From Pachyseris speciosa (Eukaryota; Cnidaria; Anthozoa; Scleractinia; Pachyseridae): DNA of 64,000 nucleotides. Positions 49,201-57,050 of the stretch are shown here, piece by piece. The stretch is taken from the NCBI GenBank assembly GCA_016490735.1, contig JAEMWC010000105.1, positions 1 through 64,000 of the forward strand. Direction: 5' to 3'. Numbering within the stretch: position 1 is the first letter of the stretch; every line of letters begins with the position of its first letter. The notes under the pieces are model-generated. The model did not search any database, had not been told where the DNA came from, and saw nothing but the letters and a program-made list of their open reading frames with translations. Made by a program: the position numbers and the translations under genes.

Positions 49201-52200
49201 AACAACCTAATAGTGACCGAAAGCTTTTTGAATATCAGAGAAATACACTTTTTAACTAAAACAGATGGAGTTTTTTTTTTTTTTTTTAAAGCCAATAACT
49301 AAACCCGAACAGGCAGAAAATTTGCATTTGTTTTTCGCGAGTACATAATTCCAGCCGTTCGATTGAGTCAGAATTTTCTCTGAGCAAATGGTGGTTATTT
49401 AACACATTTATTTTATTTTTGGAAAATTGTCTTGAAAAATAGGGTGCGCATTATACACGGGTAAATACGGTAGTATGCAGGCACCGCGCAGGGGGAGGGA
49501 AAGTCAAAGTTACTTTTCTATTTAATGTTTTACCGAAAACTGACTGTTCTTGTTTTAAAACACCTCTTTTTTGTTGCTGAAAGTATATAAGTTTCACCAC
49601 ACCATGTTAGTTTTAAATGCATTCCAGCCATTTCAGAGGACTTGAATTTAAAATTTTTCCGGGGGAGCATGTGCTCAGACCCCCTAGTTTACTCATGCTG
49701 ATGCATTCGAAGCGAGCCCCCCCCCCCCCCCCCCAGTTGCAAACTTGCTGCGCGGGCCCTGTTATGTTTGTTACCTTCTTTTTGCTTTCTTTCCCTTCCT
49801 TTTCAAGATACTGTGATCCAGAGTATTCCTTCCCACCTCAGGAAGAAGCTGTCAACTTTGCAGTGTCCACAGCCCTTCAAGCCTGTAGACAAAACCCCAA
49901 AACACTTATTGTTTGTGGTTCATACACTATTGGAAAAGAAAGAGTCTTTCTAGGTAAATACTTGCACGTCAGATACTTGTCGTTAAAGTTTTGGAGATTA
50001 CTCAAGGAAGAAAGTGGTACTAGCAGAAGTAAGTTTCCAAGCTTAACTCTTTGTCTCCCGGCTTACCAAATATCATTCCTGTGGGAACGATGGCTTTGAA
50101 AACTTACAACTTTCCCAAATCCCGGACTATGGTTGAAATGAACCACTCAGTCGTTGCCAAAAGGTCACTTTTGTATACTTTATCACCCTGGAAACTGACC
50201 GAAACTCCCAATTTTCATTTAATATGTCTGTTTATTCTCTTGCAAAACCAAAATTGCCCTTGGACAACAGCAAAATTTACGCAACTTTGTCTTAAAGCTT
50301 TGAAAACAAAAATTCCTATTGAGGTTAAAAGTTTACATTGGCGGCAAACTTCGACTCCAGTTCTTGCAATCTGTTCCACATTTTCCTGCTCACTTCATTA
50401 GCCCGACCCCGATAACGCTATTTGATTGCACTGGCTGTCACTGGTCTGTCATGTTCACGTTTGTGACCCAAAGGAATTCTGGGAATTTCTTGGATAACGG
50501 GCGCAAGACAGTCCACCAATTTTCATTTGAGCAAAATATTTCACCGATTGCATTATTTACAAGTCAAAACTCGCCAAAATTGCCATGCCAGGTCCTCGAA
50601 TCCACTCACAAAACGACTAAAGACACAACTTCACTCTGTGGATTGCCATCACTTGCTCGAATACTTTGAGCGGCCCACTTCGTGTGAAATTGCTTCTCAC
50701 CTCTGTTTTCTTTCGAAGGATTGCCTCTGCCCATCAACCCAGGGGGCTTCTGAGGTGGAAAATGGCTCGAAAAAACACACTTGTAAATCGAATAAGCAAT
50801 GAATTGTAGCTGCAGTGTTCGTTTAGAAATGAACAACAGCTAGCATGACAACAAAGATAGCACCTTCAGTGTTGTGGACCAGTGAAATCACCATGGTAAC
50901 CCCTTATATGGAGTAGCCAGGTCGATTTGACCTCCTACCCTCCGAAAATTGCAAAAATGGCGACAAAATCAACCGGTAGAGTAAGGGTTAAGGCAAAAAA
51001 CAGATGTCATGTGACCAAGTATTTGACACCTTCAGGGAACACAAATGGCATCCCTTGACTGAAATATATGGTTTGGATGGTGTTTCATATATAACATCAG
51101 TTGCTTCGCCCTCTGGGTCAGTTCCTTAACTTAGGATTAGGTTTGGATTGGGGATGATTTTTGGGCCTCCACAAGTCACATGACATACATTCTCACCACA
51201 TTGCAACACCCTTGGGCAACTGGCCACAGAGTGTGTCGTTGTTGAGCCCAAAATATTTTGCACTAACATAATCATTTGGTAAACTTACCACCCCCTTACT
51301 TTCAGTTTATACATTTGAAACGACATGAAGCTCGTTAAGGCCTTTACCAACCACCCCCCTATCTAAATCCTTATTCTTTACTTATTTTTGCACTAAACTT
51401 TCTGGTGTTACTACTAGCACGGATTCTTGCTAGTTTAGATAGTTTGCAACATGGAAATGTCAAAATAATGGCAAAGGGTAATTTTGATTAACTCTTTGTC
51501 TTCTGGCATACCAAATGTCGTTCCTGTGGGATTGATTGCTTTGAAAACCTACAACTTAGCCAAATCCCGGACTATGGTTGAAATGAACCACTGTCATTGC
51601 CAAAAGGTCACTTTTGTAGACTTTATCACCCTGGAAACTGACCAAAACTCCCAATTTTCATTTAATATGACTGTTATTCCTCTTGCAAAACCAAAATTGT
51701 CTTCGGACAACAGCAAAGTTCACGCAACTTTGTCTTGAAGTTTTGAAACCAAAAATTCCTATTGAGGGTAAAAGTTTACATTGGCGGCAAACTTCGACTC
51801 CAGTTCTTGCAATCTGTTCCACGTTTTCCTGCTCACTTCTTTAGCGCGACCCCGATAACGCTATTTGATTTCACTTGCTCTCACTGGTCTGTCATGTTCG
51901 CGTTTGTGACCAAAAGGAATTCTGGGAATTTCTTGGTGTCGAGCCACCCAGTCCTGCTTGCAAAATATTTCACCGATTGCATTATTTACAAGTCAAAACT
52001 CGCCAAAATTGCCATGCCAGGTCCTGGAATCCACTCACAAAATGACTAAAGACACAACTTAACTCCGTGGATTGCCATCACTTGCTCAAATACTTTGAGT
52101 GGCCCACTTAGTGTGAAATTGCTTCTCACCTCTGTTTTCTTTCGAAGGATTGCCTCTGCCCATCAACCCAGGGGGCTTCTGAGGTGGAAATGGCTCGAAA

Positions 52201-52816
52201 AACACTTATAAATCAAATAAGCAATGAATTGTAGCTGCAGTGTTCGTTTAGAAATAAACAACAGCTAGCATGACAAGCGTGACAGCAAAGATAGCGCCTT
52301 CGGTGTTGTGGACCAGCGAAATCACCGTGGTAACCCCTTATATGGAGTAGCCAAGTCGATTTGACCTCCTATCCTCCGAAAATTGCAAAAAAGGCAACCA
52401 AATCGACCAGTAGAGAAAGAGTTAAGGTGTACTCTTAAGGTTAAATTTCAACTCCTCCTCCTCCTACCCCATCCCCCTTTCCCCATCACTGGTCACCCCC
52501 ACCCCCAGGATAATCTTTCTGCCTGGAAAGGGGAGCAGGGGAGCAGGGTTGGCGCAGTGGTGAGAGTGCTCGCCTTCCACCAATGTGGCCCGGGTTTGAT
52601 TCCTGGACTCGGCGTCATAAGTGGGCTGAGTTTGTTGGTTCTCTACTCTGCTCTGAGAGGTTTTTCTCCGGGTACTCCGGTTTTCCCCTCTCCCCAAAAA
52701 CCAACATTTGATTTGATTATTTAGAGTTGATTTGATTTAGTCTCCCCAATTAGTAAAGCATCTGTGCTCGGCTAGATAGATTTGAGACTTAAATAAAGTG
52801 ATTATTATTATTATTA

Positions 52817-52869
<53 letters not shown>

Positions 52870-55582
52870 GTCATTTCTAAACGTTTTTAAATTTGATGTT
52901 TCTGGAAAAGTTAAACATGGTATGTTGGCATGAATAGTGGTGGTATTAAAGTCAAGGATTTGGATGATTGTATAACTTGTCTCGGAATAAATTTATAGCA
53001 TGTCAAGTTACATACATGTAATGTTCAAACAAAAGTTTGTTATAGTTCACTAACAATTTCTTTTTTTCATATACACACCAGCTATTGCAGAAGTACTTGG
53101 CTGTAAAGTCAGTGTTGAAAAACAGAAGAAGAAAGTGCTGGGCTGTCTTGAATCAGATCATATCAATTCCTTGATTACAACAGACTGGAAGGAAGGAAAA
53201 GTTCATGTTCTGCCAATGGCAAAGCTAACATTGCAGGTATGTTGATGACTTTGTTTGCTTTGATTGTATAAATTGGTCGTAAATGCAGTGAAAGGAATAT
53301 TTAGTCATGTTTTCTGAACAACCACAAGCTAAATGGTCTTATGAGCTATCACCAGTTTTTGCTTTTGTGTGGCAAGAAGTCCAGCTTTGCAATTGCACTG
53401 AGAAAGTGTGTGCATGTTTCAGAGTGATTGTCTGAGTGCTATTTGTTTCAGGGAGTCAGTGTTTCTCAGTAGAGCTTTTCCCCATCCTATTCTGTCATTC
53501 ATCTTTCCACTGATTCAATCTGTGTCATGGGTGGCTAATAAAAATAGGGGTGGGCAACATTTGTTCTTTCAAGAAAGAAGCACTTGTGGTCTTGATTTCT
53601 GTAAAGCCTTCATATTGACTGACAGAAAAAAAAATTGTAGTCTTGCAGTCTCACAATTTAAAAATAGGCTGTTGTGCCCTGTGTTGCAGGGATTTGGCGT
53701 CATTGGGATGGCTGGCCACATAAGAAGCCCCTGGGTGTAGAGTTAGTCTCTGACTTTGGTTGCAGGTCAACATAACTTCAGTAAAGAGGTGGTGCAGCCA
53801 TTGTTATGAGAGGGGCTACCATCTGTTGGAATGTATATTTTGTTAAGACTTTTAGTGGCCTAAGTAGAAGCCATGTCATTTATGTTTGATCAAGGTTCTT
53901 AAATTTGATAAATTTAGCAAACTCTATGTACCTAATATTTTTTGGAGAAAGTATCCAATGAAAATGTTGAAATTCCAAATGCGATTGCTTAAGCTTCTTG
54001 GTCTCTCCTAAGTCAATCTTTTTATAATGATTGAACTTGGCATGTTCATGTAGAGCCTAGCAACTTATCTGGAATCTCACAAGCCACAATTCACTGAGCT
54101 GTTGGCCTTCAAACCTACCGGATGGGAACACAGTGCAAAGAGAGACAACTTGTCAATGATCAAACCTTCCAAGAGAGGAAATGTCACAGTATATGGTACG
54201 TACAACTGCATAGTCGGTGGGTGTGGAAGCTCAAGGAAGTCCTTGATAGGATGGTATATTGTTGTCTCTGCAATTACACTGGGTGCATAATGTTTGTTTG
54301 TTTTTGTTTTGTCCTACATGTGCAGTTTTCATGAATGTTAGTTTGAGGGCTATTTTTGTTTTAACATTGTAGTTCCTTATGCTGGTTTTGGGGGAACATG
54401 TGAGTCAGACCTCACTTCTTGCACCCTTTAATCTTTAAAGCACCCATAGCAACCATCAAACAGTGTTCTCCTAGCAGTATGCATACTTGATTCCACATAT
54501 TGATCATGGAATGAAAGGAAATGATCACCCTTAGTGGAAATACTGTCTTAATAAGTTTTCTCTTGTCACTACCAGGAACTTTTATGGAGAACATGAAACA
54601 ATGATAAAATTATTTGTTTTGAAGTTGGGACAATTTACCATATCTGATTCATCTTGGTTTCCAACTCCCCCTTTCGCTACTCTCACCTCTTGCATATTTT
54701 TTTCATTACGTAATACTGTTTTTTCTGGAGTACAGTAGACCCCCACTATCTCCAACCAGGGTTCTCTTGAACCAGCCCATTATCTCAAATTAAAACTACC
54801 ATAGTTTCCCTTAAAAAACAAATTTCTCACTTGTTTACTGTTTATTTTATTTTTATTTATTTTACCACAAAATACAAATAATGAAAAACAAACAAACAAA
54901 CAAACAAATTTCTCACTTGTTTACTGTTTATTTTATTTTTATTTTACCACAAAATACAAATAATGATAAAACAAAACAGTTACACAAAGCAAATGAAAGT
55001 GACGAGGAAGCCCAAAAGGAAACCATGAGGCTTATAGACATCGGGCTCCCTCTGTTGGCTATCTCGAACTCCCTTTATGTCTAACAGTTTAGGTTTCCCT
55101 GGCCTGTTATAGATTTCCTCACTTTTGACCATCTCACAAGTCCTGTTCATTCCCTATCATTTATGGATGGTGTCACCTCATTTTCCTTCACCTGGGAATC
55201 TTTGCTTTCTGTCCTGTTTTCCACCTCCCATAGTCTGCCAATTTTCCAATTATTGTGACTGACTGGGATCCTGAAACACTTCATAAATGTAATCTGGACA
55301 GCATCAGATTTTGCTTCACACATTTAAGATCTCATCTGTTTACCAACAACAATCATGTGGGAAAGGTATAGTAGTATTGATCAGACACTGTGATCTGTTT
55401 TGTCCCTAAAAAAAATTGTTGTTATTTTAGGTGTGCCTTACAGTGAACACAGCAGCTTCAGTGAACTGGAGAGATTTGTCAAGTTTGTTCGGCCACAAAA
55501 GATTATTCCAACAGTTAATAACCATTCTGCTGACCGCCGAGCACAAATGCAAGCAGTCTTTAATGAGTGGCTGTCAAAGTAA
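29877..55582 (+). CDS. DCLRE1A: DNA cross-link repair 1A, 5' exonuclease (SNM1A)
   Basis: Ten exons: 29877-30336, 31595-31743, 32537-33835, 34915-35033, 46623-46684, 47539-47620, 49808-49953, 53082-53236, 54054-54195, 55431-55582. Phases agree; product 921 aa. In order: a UBZ4-type zinc finger C123-x2-C126...H141-x3-C145 (binds ubiquitin); [14 protein letters not shown], as in human SNM1A; a disordered Ser-rich part with a PCNA-binding PIP box QTDIGVFF (about 501-508); then the metallo-beta-lactamase/beta-CASP nuclease with H615-F-H-Y-D619-H620, H676 (NHCPG), D698 (TGDF), D722 (LYLDTT), H850 (PTGWEHS) and H878 (YSEHSS). Family members digest DNA from 5' ends past interstrand cross-links in the nucleus. 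All metal-site motifs are present, so the enzyme should be active. Intron 4 is 11.6 kb and almost entirely nested transposons. Confidence 0.95.
30376..30724. mobile_element. MITE in DCLRE1A intron 1
   Basis: About 349 bp with imperfect inverted ends: ACAGTCGAATCCCTATTAAG (left), and CTTAATAGAGGTTCGACTGT (right). The interior repeats GGTGGCCGCTTAATAGG-like modules. It lies just past the exon 1 donor. Non-coding. Confidence 0.7.
30781..31075 (+). repeat. Degenerate 4-bp periodic tract (TCAA/TTGA)
   Basis: Roughly 300 bases with a four-base beat of the TCAA, CCAA, TCAG type that switches strand to TTGA in the middle and contains palindromes such as TTGATCAATTAATCAA. It looks like an old, mutated tetranucleotide satellite inside DCLRE1A intron 1. 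Confidence 0.7.
31359..31412 (+). repeat. 18-bp tandem repeat, three copies
   Basis: TCAGCCCGTGACGTCGCC occurs twice and a third time with changes (TCAGCCTGCGACATTGCC). The first two copies contain TGACGTCG, one base off a CRE. It is intronic. Confidence 0.7.
33937..34246. mobile_element. Fold-back element in DCLRE1A intron 3
   Basis: Two arms of about 75 bp in inverted orientation (left 33937-34013, right 34172-34246), both containing GAAGTTCTGCACTTATTTTG or its complement, around a central part that is itself partly inverted (ATGACTTT / AAAGTCAT). It has the form of a non-autonomous fold-back transposon. Confidence 0.65.
34651..34691 (+). repeat. C-run followed by A-run
   Basis: About 23 C then about 19 A residues in DCLRE1A intron 3. 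Such runs are also places where assemblies make length errors. Confidence 0.85.
35505..35548 (+). repeat. (AAATT)n microsatellite
   Basis: Pentanucleotide array supplying many TTAA sites directly at the left edge of the large transposon. The same AAATT sequence resumes at the right edge (46277 onward), consistent with insertion into it. Confidence 0.8.
35761..35780 (+). promoter_or_regulatory. CRE + CCAAT block, left end of outer element
   Basis: Contains the CRE palindrome TGACGTCA directly followed by ATTGG (inverted CCAAT). Its exact inverted twin lies at 46032-46051. Placement upstream of the THAP coding piece suggests a promoter for it. Confidence 0.6.
35995..36350 (+). repeat. Left 51-bp tandem array (7 units)
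   Basis: CCTACGAC-type starts recur at 36001, 36052, 36103, 36154, 36205, 36256 and 36307: a strict 51-bp period. Each unit holds an inverted repeat GTTTTCC...GGAAAAC with a 9-base loop, then TTCGAACTTCCATTTTCG. Since 51 is a multiple of 3 and the unit has few stops, several frames stay open through it; that is not evidence for a protein. Position at the element's end suggests transposase-binding sites. Confidence 0.9.
36476..39613 (+). CDS. DDE integrase-core transposase
   Basis: Five exons (36476-36703, 37564-37895, 38305-38452, 38855-39059, 39306-39613) with agreeing phases encode 406 aa without a break. The N-terminus ([16 protein letters not shown], then [18 protein letters not shown]) looks like a helix-turn-helix region. 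The catalytic core shows HMDQNEKL with D144, VRVDHGREF with D202 and [12 protein letters not shown] with E241: a D,D(38)E arrangement close to the usual D,D-35-E. The C-terminus ends LTAQLLP. It should cut and join the ends of the element in the nucleus. The ATG is 4 bases after a stop and starts the conserved block. Intron 1 contains an (ATT)n microsatellite (37157-37206) and a small LINE-like tail near 36965. Confidence 0.88.
37157..37206 (+). repeat. (ATT)n microsatellite
   Basis: About 16 ATT units in the first intron of the transposase gene. Nothing else is notable. Confidence 0.9.
40130..42488 (-). CDS. RING-finger protein carried by inner transposon
   Basis: Four exons (42488-42366, 42238-42030, 41356-40830, 40512-40130) with agreeing phases encode 413 aa. 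The N-terminus ([20 protein letters not shown]) and middle have no domain I know. An acidic/basic stretch ([20 protein letters not shown]) precedes a C-terminal RING-like zinc domain: C343-x2-C346, C359-C360, C366-x2-C369, C380-x2-C383, with W373 in place. RING domains recruit E2 enzymes in ubiquitin ligases. The role in transposition is unknown; it could degrade a host repressor or tune the transposase. It faces the transposase gene convergently. Intact frame and full exon phases argue against decay. Confidence 0.82.
42615..42930 (-). repeat. Right 51-bp tandem array (6 units)
   Basis: The inverted counterpart of the left array, read on the minus strand. Units here carry GGGAAAAC where the left ones carry TGGAAAAC, so each array looks homogenised on its own. 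The GTTTTCC...GGAAAAC hairpin is kept in both arrays. Confidence 0.88.
43187..45059. other. Right part of outer element, mostly non-coding
   Basis: No clear domain. A minus-strand frame at 43188-43445 (85 codons) reads smoothly but has no family I recognise. Near 44242-44300 there is a sequence with GCGTTTTATAGCCGAGTGCG and ACTACGGTA, resembling the end of another small repeat (compare 49443-49471). The outer element's catalytic region may have stood here and been lost. Confidence 0.4.
45060..45895 (-). pseudogene. P2X7-C-type zinc-domain gene with in-frame stop
   Basis: Two exons can be read. Exon 1 (45895-45792) starts [20 protein letters not shown] and ends at donor TTG|GTGAGC. Exon 2 (45293 to about 45060) continues in frame with [44 protein letters not shown], then TAG, then [19 protein letters not shown] up to a donor. 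The Cys pattern is that of the P2X7 receptor C-terminal (ballast) zinc domain, found in many metazoan proteins outside the channel. Since the frame continues beyond the TAG to a donor, I read the TAG as a disabling mutation. The gene fires inward from the right end of the outer element, mirroring the THAP gene at the left. Confidence 0.6.
46032..46051 (-). promoter_or_regulatory. CRE + CCAAT block, right end of outer element
   Basis: CTCGCCAATAGTGACGTCAC, the exact reverse complement of 35761-35780. It lies about 135 bp upstream of the P2X7-C start codon (minus strand), so it is placed like a promoter element for that gene. Confidence 0.6.
46709..46903. mobile_element. Fold-back element in DCLRE1A intron 5
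   Basis: 195 bp that is one long imperfect palindrome: TAGGCCATTTCTGAATTACC (left) pairs with GGTAATGCAGAAATGGCCTA (right), and the arms continue inward to a centre near 46805. It starts only 25 bases after the exon 5 donor. Confidence 0.75.
47303..47495. mobile_element. Second fold-back element in intron 5
   Basis: 193 bp with inverted arms: TTTCATGCTGCGTGTTTTGC on the left and AAAACACGCAGCATGAAA on the right, continuing through GTTCTGCCAATCATCTGA and its complement. It ends 43 bases before exon 6. Non-coding. Confidence 0.75.
47846..48146. mobile_element. Diverged relative of the 244-bp MITE
   Basis: Contains CTTCCTTCACAGCCAATCTT, a second CCTCCTTCACAGCCATTG, and near the end GTGAAGGAGGCTAGATCG: the ends of the family seen at 21942-22185, arranged as one and a half copies. 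TCTGCTGAAC and TTCAGCAGA blocks are inverted relative to each other. Confidence 0.5.
48388..49471. mobile_element. Possible 1.1-kb element in intron 6
   Basis: CGTGTATAATGCACAC near 48388 and its near-complement GTGCGCATTATACACG (49444-49459) form candidate inverted ends; another partial copy (GCGTATTATACACGG) is at 48438-48452. The interior has no recognisable coding sequence. Borders are approximate. Confidence 0.4.
50043..50991. mobile_element. TTAA-flanked repeat copy 2
   Basis: 949 bp, begins TTAACTCTTTGTCTCCCGG and ends GGTAGAGTAAGGGTTAA. Collinear with copies 1 and 3. Sits in DCLRE1A intron 7. Open frames of up to 116 codons shared among copies do not encode a known domain. Confidence 0.7.
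51488..52425. mobile_element. TTAA-flanked repeat copy 3
   Basis: 938 bp, same orientation as copy 2 and about 500 bp after it. Begins TTAACTCTTTGTCTTCTGG and ends CCAGTAGAGAAAGAGTTAA. A small deletion relative to copy 2 lies around 51945. The two copies could recombine and delete the DNA between them. Confidence 0.7.
52545..52869 (+). mobile_element. tRNA-derived SINE with (ATT)n tail
   Basis: Head: GTTGGCGCAGTGGTGAGAG (A-box-like) and GGGTTTGATTCCTGG (B-box-like), as in a tRNA. Then a conserved-looking body with GTTGGTTCTCTACTCTGCTC and TTTTTCTCCGGGTACTCCGG, and a tail of about 20 ATT units (52802-52869). The body resembles the Nin-DC domain described for metazoan SINEs; that match is from memory. 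It is transcribed by pol III and copied by a LINE partner. Confidence 0.75.
54818..54968 (+). repeat. Tandem duplication, about 70 bp x 2
   Basis: ACAAATTTCTCACTTGTTTA and the following TTTTATTTTTATT...CCACAAAATACAAATAATGA occur twice, separated by an (AAAC)n stretch, in DCLRE1A intron 9. The second copy has lost one ATTT unit. Confidence 0.8.
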
Positions 55583-55729
55583 ATCTAGAGCATAAACCCC
55601 GAATCTTGGTCCTTATTTTGAAATCCAGAAAGATCCAAATTTAATTTTGTATGGTATGCAAGTTATCTTTCTAGAAAACCAAATCAAAACGCAAAAGAGC
55701 TCTCTGAAATCTTGATTGTAACCACTGCT

Positions 55730-55735
55730 AATAAA
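55730..55735 (+). terminator. Poly(A) signal of DCLRE1A
   Basis: AATAAA, 148 bases after the stop codon, followed by a T-rich stretch further on. The first standard hexamer after the coding region. Confidence 0.6.
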
Positions 55736-55759
55736 CAAAGCTTTAACAAATAGGCTTGA

Positions 55760-57050
55760 GTGTCTTGGTTTCTTTTAAACAACCCTGGAATTTACAAAAA
55801 CATTTGTTATGATGCCGAATTTACAAATGTAGCCTAATTCAAAATATAAATTAATTTTGGGCAAATTTCTAATTCTTCATTTATATGGGTAAAAGTTCTG
55901 ACTAGTAAGTAAAAGACCTAAAACATGCTGATGAGAACTTGCGTTGTATCTCATGGTTGTAATGAAAAGCAAATGGGTCCTCTTCCAGTTTTGCTGTTCT
56001 TTCCACACTCATTTGGACAGATTAAAATTCATTTATGTCAGTTTCTAAATCAAGAGTCAATATTCACAAAACAGTGCAAATGACTTAGTGTTCTATTCAT
56101 TGCAGGCATTATTATTTTTTTCGTCATGAACATCAAATCCAGAGCTATTGTCAAGGAAAAAAATCTTTTTGGAAATGTGCAAGTTTGTAGGTAGAATTAC
56201 ATTTATTTAATAAAAAGTCTTTGCAAAAAGGACTGTGTCAGCCTTCTTGTATGGGCTCAGTTTTGCCTTTCTTGGTGTTGTTGTTGTACACAAACAGATG
56301 TATACCTACTGTCATTATAGTGAGAGCACTATAATAATAATTGTATATTAATTAACATTATACACTTCACTGTGAACTATGGTCAATTCATGATCACATT
56401 TTATTGAATTGCTTTTTGTTATAATTTATCTAGTAGGCAGGTTAATTAATAAATTTATAAAGATAACTATAGATATTAGTTCACACTTTCAAGGGAACCA
56501 AAATGATCTTTTGATAGGATGGTGATGTGAGATGTAAGAAATCCTCTTGAAGATGTACAGTTTCACATTATACACTGTTTATACTGGGTGAATTCTGAGT
56601 TTCTGTGTAACACAGCTTTTGATTTTATAAATCAGAGCTGTGTGCATATAGTGTAGATTGTTTATCCTTTGGGATTGGCTGCCTTCTGCTCTGACATGGC
56701 TTTTTCATCAGCATCATGTGCTCTAGGAAACAAGGTATTAAGATTAGCTAATTATTCAGATTCTTATCATCTGCTCAGTAGAATGTTCAGTAGTATTATC
56801 TTCGCTTTCCACAACACTTTTTGGGAAATTGGACAAAACATGCAAATATATTGTGTCAATTTTTTTGATAATTTTAATTGAGATTTCTCACTTTGCAAAT
56901 CTTAGCAGGGTTAGTTTTGATGATCAATATTATAAGATATCAAAAGCAGAATTCTTTCTACTGCACTTGTCTCTCTTATAAGCAGCCACCAGTATGGTAA
57001 TTAAGCTGATCATAAATAGGAGATGGTTGTTGAATTAACTTTTCTTTACT
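55760..57050. other. Intergenic, convergent gene ends
   Basis: Lies between the 3' ends of DCLRE1A (+) and cyclin J (-). No coding exon, RNA gene or complete mobile element recognised. Any 3' exon of cyclin J beyond 57051 would have to be here, but I could not identify one. Confidence 0.5.

Noticed and set aside
50051..50802. Open frames shared between repeat copies (for example [16 protein letters not shown])
   Set aside because: Shared because the DNA is repeated; no domain, and the frames shift between copies.
52383..52724. Open frame with [20 protein letters not shown]
   Set aside because: It is the SINE head and body read as protein.
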